Origin: Acidimicrobiia bacterium
GTDB lineage: Bacteria; Actinomycetota; Acidimicrobiia; Spongiisociales; SHLN01
Direction of reading: 5' to 3'
NCBI GenBank assembly: GCA_030623545.1
Contig: JAUXLW010000081.1
Span: 1 to 6,157 of the forward strand
Length of the DNA: 6,157 bases
Numbering within the stretch: the first letter of the stretch is position 1; every line of letters begins with the position of its first letter. The notes beneath the pieces are model-generated. The model was not told where the DNA came from. It saw only the letters and a list, made by a program, of their open reading frames with translations, and searched no databases. A program made the position numbers and the translations under genes. Positions 1-6,137 of this stretch are shown in pieces.

Positions 1-326
1 AGCTCCTCGAGACGGTTTCCAGTGTTGATCATCTGGTTGAGCTCCTCGGGAGTCATCCCTCCACGGATCCGCGACGTGCCCGTGAACCTGCCGCGTTTCG
101 GCTTGAACTGTTCCCCTTTGGCCTTCTTGATGCGCGCTGCCAGGCGCGTGTGCTCTTCGAGGAGCTCGGACGTGGGACGCTGCTCGTCGATGTTGATGCT
201 CCGCAAGGTCGCGCGCAGGGTGTCGCGACGCCCCTCGAGCTCCACCCGGGCAGTCTCATCGATTTCGCCTTCGAGCGAAATGAGGACACCGGACAGCTCA
301 GCCAACAACTCGTCGAGCGTGCTCAC
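1..326 (-). CDS. Unknown charged, probably helical protein, N-terminal part only (runs off the left edge)
   Basis: An open frame of 108 full codons runs without a stop from a GTG (326-324) to the window edge. That GTG shares its first base with the last base of the E2 stop codon (TAGTG), and a GAGGG ribosome binding site lies at 333-337, six bases upstream. This strongly suggests a real, translationally coupled fourth gene of the operon. The protein begins VSTLDELLAELSGVLISLEG. Residues 1-70 are rich in Glu, Leu and Arg with short hydrophobic spacing, as expected for amphipathic or coiled-coil helices. A basic Gly/Lys/Arg stretch follows (about 69-90, with KPKRGR), then MTPEELNQMI. I see no signal peptide, membrane segment or Cys motif in this part. 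I do not recognise the family, and no E3, lipoate or transport motif is visible. A regulator or a structural partner of the complex is only a guess. Confidence 0.72.
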   Translation of the reverse strand, partial: MSTLDELLAELSGVLISLEGEIDETARVELEGRRDTLRATLRSINIDEQRPTSELLEEHTRLAARIKKAKGEQFKPKRGRFTGTSRIRGGMTPEELNQMINTGNRLEE

Positions 327-1441
327 TAGACGCCCTCAATCCGGTCAACGACGGCGGCCATAAAGGCTCGACCCTGGGCGCCGTCTATCAGGCGGTGGTC
401 GTAGGAGAGCGAAATGGGCAGCACCATACCCACCGCAGGTGCTCCCCCCTCGACAAGCACGTCTTCTGTGGCCCGCCCAAAGGAGATGATTGCGGTGGTG
501 CCGTAGGGGATGATCGGCGTTCCGTAGCCGCCCCCCACCGCTCCTATGTTCGACACCGTGAAAGTCGCTCCTCGCACGTCATCCGGAGTCAGTTTGCCCC
601 CTTTGGCCGATTTCGCCAGCCGGATGATGGCGTCGGCCAGATCGTGAATCGAAAGATCATCTGCTCCTTTAACGACGGGCACGATGAGGCCGTCGTCGGT
701 GTCGGTGGCGACGCCAATGTCGTAGTGCTCGCGGTGCAGGACATCAGACCCGACGAGGGATGCATTGAAGTCCGGAAACTCAACGAGGATAGGAAGCAGG
801 GCAGATATCAGCAGAGCTTCAAGCGGCATCGGCCCCTCCGCCTCGACGAGCAACCTCTTCCTCTCTGCCAGCAGATTCTCGGCCCTGGCAGAATCGAACG
901 TGGTCACATGGGGAATCTCTCGCCAGGACCTGGATAGGTGCTCGGCAATGGCCAGGCGCCGTCGCGAGAGGCGTCGCCGTCGCCCGCTGCCTGCCGCCGC
1001 TTCCACGTCGGCCGCTGTGATCCGACCCCCGTCGCCACTCCCCGCTACGGCCGCTAACTCGACTCCCAGCTCAGCCGCCAACTTGCGTACTGCCGGAAGC
1101 GCCTGCCCGCCACTTGGCGAGCTTGCCTGGGGAAGTGTTCCCACGATGGGAGCCGCTTGCACAGGGGCCGCTTGGGGGCCGTCCGCAGGAGCCCATTGCT
1201 CACCGGCCTTGCCGACCACCGCCAGAGTCTTTCCCACCTCCAGGTCTTCGCCCTCCTTGGCTCCGTGGAACAGGAGCGTCCCCGGATAAGGGCTGGGAAT
1301 CTCTAAGACCGACTTGTCAGTTTCCACCTCGACCAACGGCTGGTCCATGGTCACCTCGCCGCCGACCTCGACCAGCCACTTGAGCACCGTAATTTGAGTC
1401 AGACCCTCTCCGACATCAGGAACCACAAACTCCTGAGCCAC
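326..1441 (-). CDS. pdhC: Dihydrolipoamide acyltransferase, E2 core of a 2-oxoacid dehydrogenase complex
   Basis: This 371-residue protein forms the core of the complex and transfers the acyl group from lipoyl-lysine to CoA in the cytoplasm. A single lipoyl domain spans about 2-77, with the lipoylated lysine at K43 in ETDKS. An Ala/Pro-rich linker (about 83-112) follows, then a peripheral-subunit-binding domain (about 114-150, ALPAVRKLAAELGV and GGRITAADV). The catalytic domain (about 157-371) contains TFTVSNIG near 293-300 and the HxxxDG active site as H349, D353 and G354. It is somewhat shorter than multi-lipoyl E2 proteins. The start is GTG at 1441 with a strong AGGAGG five bases upstream, one base after the E1-beta stop. 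An unusually arginine-rich run (154-162) precedes the catalytic domain. The lipoyl and catalytic signatures leave little doubt about E2. The acyl group is not determined, so the symbol is tentative and bkdC is an equal alternative. Confidence 0.95.
   Translation of the reverse strand: MAQEFVVPDVGEGLTQITVLKWLVEVGGEVTMDQPLVEVETDKSVLEIPSPYPGTLLFHGAKEGEDLEVGKTLAVVGKAGEQWAPADGPQAAPVQAAPIVGTLPQASSPSGGQALPAVRKLAAELGVELAAVAGSGDGGRITAADVEAAAGSGRRRRLSRRRLAIAEHLSRSWREIPHVTTFDSARAENLLAERKRLLVEAEGPMPLEALLISALLPILVEFPDFNASLVGSDVLHREHYDIGVATDTDDGLIVPVVKGADDLSIHDLADAIIRLAKSAKGGKLTPDDVRGATFTVSNIGAVGGGYGTPIIPYGTTAIISFGRATEDVLVEGGAPAVGMVLPISLSYDHRLIDGAQGRAFMAAVVDRIEGV
333..337 (-). promoter_or_regulatory. Ribosome binding site of the unknown fourth gene
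   Basis: GAGGG on the minus strand sits six bases before the GTG at 326, inside the last codons of the E2 gene. It is the main reason for choosing the GTG start. The TAGTG overlap and the embedded site suggest that ribosomes finishing E2 reinitiate here. Confidence 0.6.
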
Positions 1442-1442
1442 C

Positions 1443-2423
1443 TCAGCCTCCTTTCAGGGCATGGCGGGCGGCGGCCGCGATCCGGTCGGCGCTCGGGACG
1501 TAGTGATGCTCGGCCCTGCGCAGTGGCACCACTGTGTCCCACCCGGTCACTCGCTGTACCGGGGCTTGCAAAGAGTAGAGCGCCTCCTCCTGAATGGAAG
1601 CAGCTAACTCAGCTGCGAAGCCGCAAGTGCGGTGACCCTCCTGCACAATGACAGCCCGCCCGGTGCGGGTCACCGACTCGAGCACCGTATCTAGATCGAG
1701 GGGAACCAGGGTCCGCAAATCAATGACATCCGCCTCGTGTCCATCCTCGGCCAAGGCCTCGGCGGCTTCCAGAGCGTCGGGCACCATGGCGCCGTATGCC
1801 ACGAGGGTCACGTCCGAGCCCTGGCGTCGCCGCGCCGCCTGCCCGAAGGGGACTGGCTCCGGCGGGCTCGCCACTTCCCCTTGCAGCCGCCGGTAGGAGC
1901 GGATCGGCTCGAGGAAGATCACCGGATCGGGGTCTTCCACCGCGGTCAAGAGCAGCCCGGCAGCATCGGCCGGATCCGACGGCACCACCACCTTGAGCCC
2001 CGGAGTGTGGGCAAAAAGCGCCTCGGTTGATTCGCTGTGATGCTCGGCAGCCCCGATGCCTGCCCCATATGGAATGCGAATCACCAGCGGAGCCGTGAAC
2101 CGGTGCCGGGACCGGTGGCGGATTCTCGACACATGGCTGACGACCTGGTCATAAGCCGGGTAGAAAAATCCCAGGAACTGGATCTCGGCTATCGGTCGAA
2201 GCCCGCTAATGGCCATGCCGAAGGCCGCCCCAACGATGCCCGACTCGGCGACGGGTGTGTCCACCACCCGCTCAGAGCCATGCTTGGCCTGCAGGCCGTC
2301 GGTGACTCGAAAGACGCCACCGGTGCGACCGACATCTTCACCCAGGATGACCGTGTCGGTGTGGGTCGAAAGCACATGGTCGAGGGTCAGGTTCAGAGCC
2401 TGTGCCATGTTGACCTCAGGCAT
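1443..2423 (-). CDS. pdhB: 2-oxoacid dehydrogenase E1 component, beta subunit
   Basis: This 326-residue protein pairs with E1-alpha in a heterotetramer that decarboxylates a 2-oxoacid with thiamine diphosphate. The N-terminal pyrimidine-binding domain (about 1-185) carries GEDVGRTGGVFRVTDGL (28-44) and DTPVAESGIVG (55-65). E60 is the conserved glutamate that activates the cofactor. IPYGAGIGAAEHHSES (117-132) holds the conserved active-site histidine pair, and HTPGLKVVVPSDP (139-151) is a further family signature. The C-terminal transketolase-like domain (about 195-320) contains DLRTLVPLD and the QEGHRTCGFAAE stretch, and it makes subunit contacts and helps bind E2. The length is normal for the family. 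The ATG at 2423 has GAGG at 2431-2434, seven bases upstream, and overlaps the end of E1-alpha by 8 bases. A second in-frame ATG at 2408 also has GAGG before it, so a five-residue shorter start is possible. The pyruvate or branched-chain assignment is open. Confidence 0.95.
   Translation of the reverse strand: MPEVNMAQALNLTLDHVLSTHTDTVILGEDVGRTGGVFRVTDGLQAKHGSERVVDTPVAESGIVGAAFGMAISGLRPIAEIQFLGFFYPAYDQVVSHVSRIRHRSRHRFTAPLVIRIPYGAGIGAAEHHSESTEALFAHTPGLKVVVPSDPADAAGLLLTAVEDPDPVIFLEPIRSYRRLQGEVASPPEPVPFGQAARRRQGSDVTLVAYGAMVPDALEAAEALAEDGHEADVIDLRTLVPLDLDTVLESVTRTGRAVIVQEGHRTCGFAAELAASIQEEALYSLQAPVQRVTGWDTVVPLRRAEHHYVPSADRIAAAARHALKGG
1447..1454 (-). promoter_or_regulatory. Strong ribosome binding site of the E2 gene
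   Basis: AAAGGAGG lies within the last codons of the E1-beta gene (AAA GGA GGC TGA), with five bases between AGGAGG and the E2 GTG. It is the best Shine-Dalgarno match in the window. It supports the GTG start and translational coupling of E2 to E1-beta. Confidence 0.8.
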
Positions 2424-3453
2424 CCCGATACCTCATCAGGGCCTGTTGTTGACGCACGAGCTGCGGAGTCATCTCGGCGAACATGGCTGAGAACACTTCG
2501 GCCGGGCCGAGCGGCTCGAGGTCCTCGGCGGCTGCAATAGCGGCCTCAACATCATCGGCGGCGGAGGTTTCCAGCTCGGCTTGCCTGTCGTCATCCCAGG
2601 AGCCTCGCGATTCGAGATAGCGGCGCACCCGCGCAATCGGGTCCCTCTCCTTCCACGCCTCAGTCTCGTTCGAATCGCGGTAGCGCCCCGGGTCGTCGGC
2701 CGTTGTGTGTGGAGCCATCCGATAGGTCACGGCTTCGATGAGTGTGGGCCCTCCCCCCGACCGGGCCCGGGCGGTCGCCGGCTGTGCCGCCGAGTGGACG
2801 GCAAAGAGGTCGTTGCCGTCCACCTGCACCCCCGGGAAACCGTAGGCGTCGGCCTTTTGAGCAATGGTCTCCGAGGCCGTTTGTTCGGCTCGAGGCAAAG
2901 AGATGGCGTAATGGTTGTTCTGGCAGAGGAAAACGACCGGCAGTTGGTAGACGCCAGCAAAATTCATGGCTTCGTGGAAGTCGCCTTCGGAAGTTGCTCC
3001 GTCGCCGAACATCGTCATCGCCACCCGGTCACGAGACTGAAGCCGCTCACCCCACGCCAAGCCGACCGCGTGGATCATGTGAGCCCCAACAGTGATTGAA
3101 GGCGGGAGGACGTTGACACCCATCGGCGGGGACCCGCCACGCTCGTCGCCCGTCCTGCCCAGAAAGAGGTTCATCCACGGATATCCGTGGAACCACATGG
3201 CAGCAGCGTCCCGGTAGGTGGCCACCAGCCAGTCAGCCGGCTGCAAAGCGGCTGCAGCTCCGATCTGGGCAGCCTCTTGACCTTCGAAAGACGCGTAAGT
3301 GGCTAACCGGCCTTGCTTCTGCAGGGCGGTGCCTTTCCGATCGTAAGCACGGGCTGCGACGAGAGCAGCGAAGAGGAGCCTGGTCTCTTCATCATCCAAT
3401 GGCGCCGCGGCGTCCGCGGCTAGCGAGCCGTCGGGCTGCAAGATCTCGAGCAT
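2416..3453 (-). CDS. pdhA: 2-oxoacid dehydrogenase E1 component, alpha subunit (thiamine diphosphate binding)
   Basis: This 345-residue subunit binds the diphosphate end of thiamine diphosphate and, with E1-beta, decarboxylates a 2-oxoacid and acylates the lipoyl group of E2. The N-terminus MLEILQPDGSL resembles the start of bacterial pyruvate-dehydrogenase-type E1-alpha proteins. KQGRLATYASFEGQEAAQIG (46-65) is a family hallmark. The cofactor motif is GDGATSEGDFHEAMNFAG (150-167) through QNNHYAIS (178-185), the classic GDG followed about 27 residues later by NN. YRMAPHTTADDPGRYRD (244-260) is the active-site and phosphorylation-loop equivalent, with H249 as the probable catalytic histidine. 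The length is within the family range. The ATG at 3453 has no clear Shine-Dalgarno sequence, but the family-like N-terminus supports it. The reading frame stays open upstream for 12 further codons to a TAG at 3492-3490. It is the first gene of the enzyme operon. A branched-chain (bkdA) role cannot be excluded. Confidence 0.95.
   Translation of the reverse strand: MLEILQPDGSLAADAAAPLDDEETRLLFAALVAARAYDRKGTALQKQGRLATYASFEGQEAAQIGAAAALQPADWLVATYRDAAAMWFHGYPWMNLFLGRTGDERGGSPPMGVNVLPPSITVGAHMIHAVGLAWGERLQSRDRVAMTMFGDGATSEGDFHEAMNFAGVYQLPVVFLCQNNHYAISLPRAEQTASETIAQKADAYGFPGVQVDGNDLFAVHSAAQPATARARSGGGPTLIEAVTYRMAPHTTADDPGRYRDSNETEAWKERDPIARVRRYLESRGSWDDDRQAELETSAADDVEAAIAAAEDLEPLGPAEVFSAMFAEMTPQLVRQQQALMRYRDA
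2431..2434 (-). promoter_or_regulatory. Ribosome binding site of the E1-beta gene
   Basis: GAGG on the minus strand lies seven bases before the ATG at 2423, within the end of the E1-alpha gene. A competing GAGG at 2414-2417 stands five bases before the next in-frame ATG (2408), so the true start is one of these two. Confidence 0.5.
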
Positions 3454-3489
3454 CGCTGGGAGGCTAACCGGCTCATCGAACTGCAGCAG

Positions 3490-3729
3490 CTATTGAAAAA
3501 GGAGCACCGCTCCCACTACAGACACCACAATCAGCGATTCCGAGAGCCACGCAAGCAACAGAGCTCGGAAAGCGTCGGCCGCCAGGACATTCGACGTTGG
3601 CATTGGCTCCAGGAAAGCTGTCAGGTCGCCCGACACATATCCAGGTCGATTGCGAGGATCGCAGGCGTTGCTCATACCTGATAGGTCGTCGAACAGCCGA
3701 AAACCCATAGAACCAAAATGGACGGTCAC
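3490..3729 (-). CDS. Doubtful small ORF with a hydrophobic C-terminal segment
   Basis: A 79-codon frame opens with GTG at 3729 and ends with TAG at 3490. ATG codons at residues 8, 19 and 43 could give shorter products. Residues 1-54 are soluble and unremarkable. Residues 56-78 (ending SLIVVSVVGAVLLFQ) could form one transmembrane helix, which would make it a tail-anchored or single-pass membrane protein. I recognise no family. None of the possible starts has a convincing ribosome binding site. Third-position GC appears lower than in the neighbouring genes, and a terminator-like hairpin overlaps the last codons. It lies on the same strand and in the same frame as E1-alpha, 12 codons upstream. 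It may be a chance ORF in the gap. Confidence 0.2.
   Translation of the reverse strand: MTVHFGSMGFRLFDDLSGMSNACDPRNRPGYVSGDLTAFLEPMPTSNVLAADAFRALLLAWLSESLIVVSVVGAVLLFQ
3496..3514 (-). terminator. Possible small intrinsic terminator upstream of E1-alpha
   Basis: Read on the minus strand, GGAGC, a GGT loop and GCTCC are followed directly by TTTTT, with one further G-T closing pair. The stem is only five or six base pairs, so the structure is weak. If real, it would end ftsK transcription before the dehydrogenase operon. It overlaps the last codons of the doubtful small ORF, so at most one of the two is likely to be important. Confidence 0.35.
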
Positions 3730-3754
3730 CGACTGACTAGTGCGCGCTTGACCC

Positions 3755-3780
3755 TTCCAGCAGGCCCTTACTGGCTGGAA
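3755..3780 (-). terminator. Inverted repeat spanning the ftsK stop codon, possible terminator without T-run
   Basis: TTCCAGC (3755-3761) and GCTGGAA (3774-3780) are perfect 7-base inverted copies separated by 12 bases, and the ftsK stop (3770-3768) lies in the loop. No T-run follows on the minus strand. It could be a terminator of the kind lacking a U-tract, an RNA-stabilising hairpin, or chance. Confidence 0.3.
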
Positions 3781-5993
3781 AACACCGAATCGAGCTCGTC
3801 CGACTCGATGAGAACCTCGCGGGCTTTGGAGCCTTCCGAAGGCCCGACGATCCCCTTGTTCTCGAGAATGTCCATTACCCGGCCGGCACGGGCAAAACCG
3901 AGGCGGAGCTTGCGCTGCAGCATCGAAGTTGAGCCAAGTTGGGATCGCACCACGAGCTCGATCGCCTGCCTGAGAATCTCCGGATCTTCCCCACCGCTGT
4001 CTGCGGCCGCTTTAGCTTCCTTCTGAGCCGCCTCAAAAATCGAATCGTCGTAACGGGCCTTGGCCTGCTGTTTGACCCAGTCGACAACGCCGTGAACCTC
4101 TCTCTCGCTTACCCAGGCGCCTTGAATGCGCTCGGGCTTCGGATCGCGAGCCGTCACAACCAGCATGTCGCCCAGACCAACGAGCTTTTCGGCACCACCG
4201 CCATCGATGATGACCCGCGAGTCGGCCTGCGAAGCGACCGAGAACGCCAGCCTCGATGGGATGTTGGCTTTGATGACGCCTGTGATCACGTCGACCGATG
4301 GTCGCTGCGTGGCAATCACAAGATGGATACCGATGGCCCGGGCCATTTGTGCCACGCGGACGATGGCGTCCTCGACAATCTTGCCGGCCACCATCATCAG
4401 GTCGTTGAGCTCATCAACCACCAGCACGATGTAGGGAAAGCGGTCGAAGTTATCGGGATCGAGCCCACCGGCGTCAAACTTCTCGTGGTAGCCGATAATG
4501 TCCCGGACCCCGGCATCTGCCACCAGCTCATATCGCCGGTCCATCTCATCGACCGTCCATCGCAGGGCGTCGGCAGCCTTGCGGGGATTGGTGATGACAC
4601 GGGTCAACAGATGGGGCACACCGTTGTACTGGCCTAATTCGACTCGCTTGGGATCGATCAAGATGAGACGCACCTGTTCCGGAGTGGTTCGCATCAGCAG
4701 GCTGGTAACTATCGAGTTGATACTCGACGACTTGCCGGCCCCGGTGGCGCCGGCGATGAGGACGTGAGGCAGCTCATCGAGGTTGAGCATGGTGGGGGTC
4801 CCCGCGATGTCCATTCCCAGGCCTACCGCGAGCGGATTGTCGGCCGCGTTTGCTTCGGGGGTGGAAAGGATGTCCCCCAGGGTCACAAGGCGACGGCGCA
4901 CGTTGGGGACCTCCACGCCAATCGCGCTCTTGCCGGGGATGGGGGCGAGGATCCGAACGTCGGGGGTAGCCAGGGCGTACCCGATGTCACTGGCGAGACT
5001 GGTAACTCGAGCCACCTTGACGCCGGGGGCCAGTTCGATCTCATAGCGGGTGACGGTAGGTCCAGGGACAATCCGGGTGAGCCGGGCGTCAACCCCGTGC
5101 TGCCTCAGCGTGTCTTCCAGCTCCCTTCCCGTGCCTTCAAGCGATCTCTTATTGGTTCCTCCTCCAGTTCCCATGTCGAGCAGCTCGAGCGGAGGTAGCT
5201 GATAACTGCCTTTGACCTTGCTAACTGGAGTGGCCGCCTTGCGGGCTTGGGGCTTGGCACCGGGTCGGGTCTTAGCAGGAGCCGATCGCGGCTTGCTCGC
5301 CGCGGGCCGGTCGCTCGCCGGCGGCGGGGTCGGCTGTGCCGGGAGCGTGGTCGTCCCCAGAACCGGGCGTTTACGCCCTCGCCAGACTCGACCGGCCCAC
5401 GCTCTGGTCCGGCGCGACCAATCGCCGAGGGTTAGCGCAACTTCTCTCACCGTCGTCTCGGTTGCCAGCATCACGCCTACCCCGATGACCGTGACAACAA
5501 CGATCAACGCCCCCCACAGCCCCACCAGGCGCCGCATCGGATATGACATCACCGAGCCGATAACGCCGCCACGGGTGGTGACCTCGTCAACTCCAGCCGC
5601 TAAGGGAATCGTCCCTGTGAGGAGGTGAAAAAAAGCCAGGGTTCCGATAAAGACCACCACGAGGCCCATCGGAAGATGCGAATGTTCTCTGTGCGCCCTG
5701 CCCAGCACCAGGTTGACACCAACGATGGCCATGACGCCGGGCACGAAGATGGCCCACACCCCGAACAGGATCTCGAGCCCGGGCACAAAAAGGCGGCCGA
5801 ATGGCCCGGCAAGGCCAATGAAGCCCAGGAACAACACAGCGCTGACGACCAGGAGGACGAGGCCCCAGACATCATCTGTCTGACGGCCGAGCCGGGCTCG
5901 CAGCGCGTTCCGGAATTGTGCCCAGCCGCTTGGCCGGCTCTTCGATGCCCGCTTCCGCCCGGAAGCCCCCCGACGGGGTTTCTTTTGTGGCAT
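3768..5993 (-). CDS. ftsK: FtsK/SpoIIIE-family septal DNA translocase
   Basis: This 741-residue membrane-anchored ATPase pumps chromosomal DNA through the closing division septum. A basic N-terminus (1-40) precedes about four transmembrane segments (about 43-63, 70-97, 108-127 and 156-178). A Pro/Ala/Lys/Arg-rich cytoplasmic linker runs over about 200-260. The alpha-beta motor (about 265-645) contains the family stretch PDVRILAPIPGKSAIGVEVP (344-363). Walker A is GATGAGKS (415-422, K421) and Walker B is IVLVVDE (522-528, D527 and E528). TQRPSVDVITGVIKANIPSR (562-581) and GGGAEKLVGLGDM (598-610) follow. The gamma winged-helix domain (about 670-731, with STSMLQRKLRLGFARAGRVM) should read KOPS-like polar sequences. 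The length is close to SpoIIIE and shorter than E. coli FtsK. The ATG at 5993 is the first start after an in-frame TAG 15 bases upstream, but it has no Shine-Dalgarno sequence, so translation may depend on a short or absent leader. Confidence 0.97.
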   Translation of the reverse strand: MPQKKPRRGASGRKRASKSRPSGWAQFRNALRARLGRQTDDVWGLVLLVVSAVLFLGFIGLAGPFGRLFVPGLEILFGVWAIFVPGVMAIVGVNLVLGRAHREHSHLPMGLVVVFIGTLAFFHLLTGTIPLAAGVDEVTTRGGVIGSVMSYPMRRLVGLWGALIVVVTVIGVGVMLATETTVREVALTLGDWSRRTRAWAGRVWRGRKRPVLGTTTLPAQPTPPPASDRPAASKPRSAPAKTRPGAKPQARKAATPVSKVKGSYQLPPLELLDMGTGGGTNKRSLEGTGRELEDTLRQHGVDARLTRIVPGPTVTRYEIELAPGVKVARVTSLASDIGYALATPDVRILAPIPGKSAIGVEVPNVRRRLVTLGDILSTPEANAADNPLAVGLGMDIAGTPTMLNLDELPHVLIAGATGAGKSSSINSIVTSLLMRTTPEQVRLILIDPKRVELGQYNGVPHLLTRVITNPRKAADALRWTVDEMDRRYELVADAGVRDIIGYHEKFDAGGLDPDNFDRFPYIVLVVDELNDLMMVAGKIVEDAIVRVAQMARAIGIHLVIATQRPSVDVITGVIKANIPSRLAFSVASQADSRVIIDGGGAEKLVGLGDMLVVTARDPKPERIQGAWVSEREVHGVVDWVKQQAKARYDDSIFEAAQKEAKAAADSGGEDPEILRQAIELVVRSQLGSTSMLQRKLRLGFARAGRVMDILENKGIVGPSEGSKAREVLIESDELDSVFSSQ

Positions 5994-6018
5994 CGAAACT
6001 GCAGGCTAACCATTCCCC

Positions 6019-6036
6019 GATATAAACCACCGTCAA
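6019..6036 (-). promoter_or_regulatory. Possible ftsK promoter elements
   Basis: On the minus strand TTGACG (6036-6031) and TTATATC (6025-6019) resemble -35 and -10 boxes. They are only about five bases apart, so they cannot both serve one standard sigma-70 promoter. If TTATAT/TATATC acts as the -10 box alone, the transcript would start about 18-20 bases before the ftsK ATG. That would leave a very short leader, in keeping with the missing Shine-Dalgarno sequence. Confidence 0.25.
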
Positions 6037-6073
6037 TTTCGCGCGGCGAGCAGTCGATTTCGTCTCTCTATGC

Positions 6074-6093
6074 AGGACCGCCTAAGCGAAGCG
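6074..6093. repeat. Direct repeat, copy 1 (20 bases)
   Basis: The 20 bases AGGACCGCCTAAGCGAAGCG recur at 6138-6157 with one mismatch (A to G at the eleventh base), giving a 64-base period. Both copies are preceded by TCTATG: one base before this copy and 12 bases before copy 2. This suggests a longer repeated module with an insertion or deletion inside. Confidence 0.7.
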
Positions 6094-6097
6094 AAGG

Positions 6098-6134
6098 CCA
6101 GGAGGGGGAGGCTTACAGTTCTATGTCCTCCTGG
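6098..6134. repeat. Inverted repeat between the two direct repeats
   Basis: CCAGGAGG (6098-6105) and CCTCCTGG (6127-6134) are perfect inverted copies 21 bases apart and could form a hairpin on either strand. There is no adjacent T-run. The structure lies between the direct repeat copies and may be part of the same repeated element. Confidence 0.45.
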
Positions 6135-6137
6135 GGG

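Larger units (their letters stand above)
3454..3767. other. Intergenic region between ftsK and the dehydrogenase operon
   Basis: This stretch of about 314 bases has no recognisable conserved gene and no tRNA-like sequence. It contains part of an inverted repeat at the ftsK stop (3755-3780), a doubtful small ORF (3490-3729) and a small hairpin followed by a T-run (3496-3514). It is the natural place for the promoter of the dehydrogenase operon. I could not find a -35/-10 pair with good spacing on the minus strand. It looks less GC-biased in the third codon position than the flanking genes, consistent with mostly non-coding DNA. Confidence 0.6.

Noticed and set aside
53..289. Minus-strand 78-codon ORF at the left edge
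   Set aside because: It is in a different frame from the edge-crossing ORF that starts at the coupled GTG with a good ribosome binding site. Its Arg/Ser-rich composition is typical of an off-frame reading.
395..937. Plus-strand ORF of 180 codons antisense to E2
   Set aside because: It is a shadow of the E2 catalytic domain, which is clearly coding on the minus strand. No protein family is recognisable in it.
2416..2423. Possible frameshift or fusion between E1-alpha and E1-beta
   Set aside because: Both proteins have normal family length and complete ends. The 8-base overlap with a ribosome binding site upstream is an ordinary operon junction.
3454..3767. tRNA or riboswitch in the intergenic gap
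   Set aside because: I saw no T-loop consensus, cloverleaf pairing or thiamine-riboswitch-like conserved boxes upstream of the thiamine-diphosphate enzyme genes.
3939..4637. Long plus-strand ORF of 232 codons antisense to ftsK
   Set aside because: It lies wholly within the motor region of ftsK, whose motifs are intact on the minus strand. Its protein has no recognisable domain and is rich in His and Asp, typical of antisense reading of a GC-rich gene.
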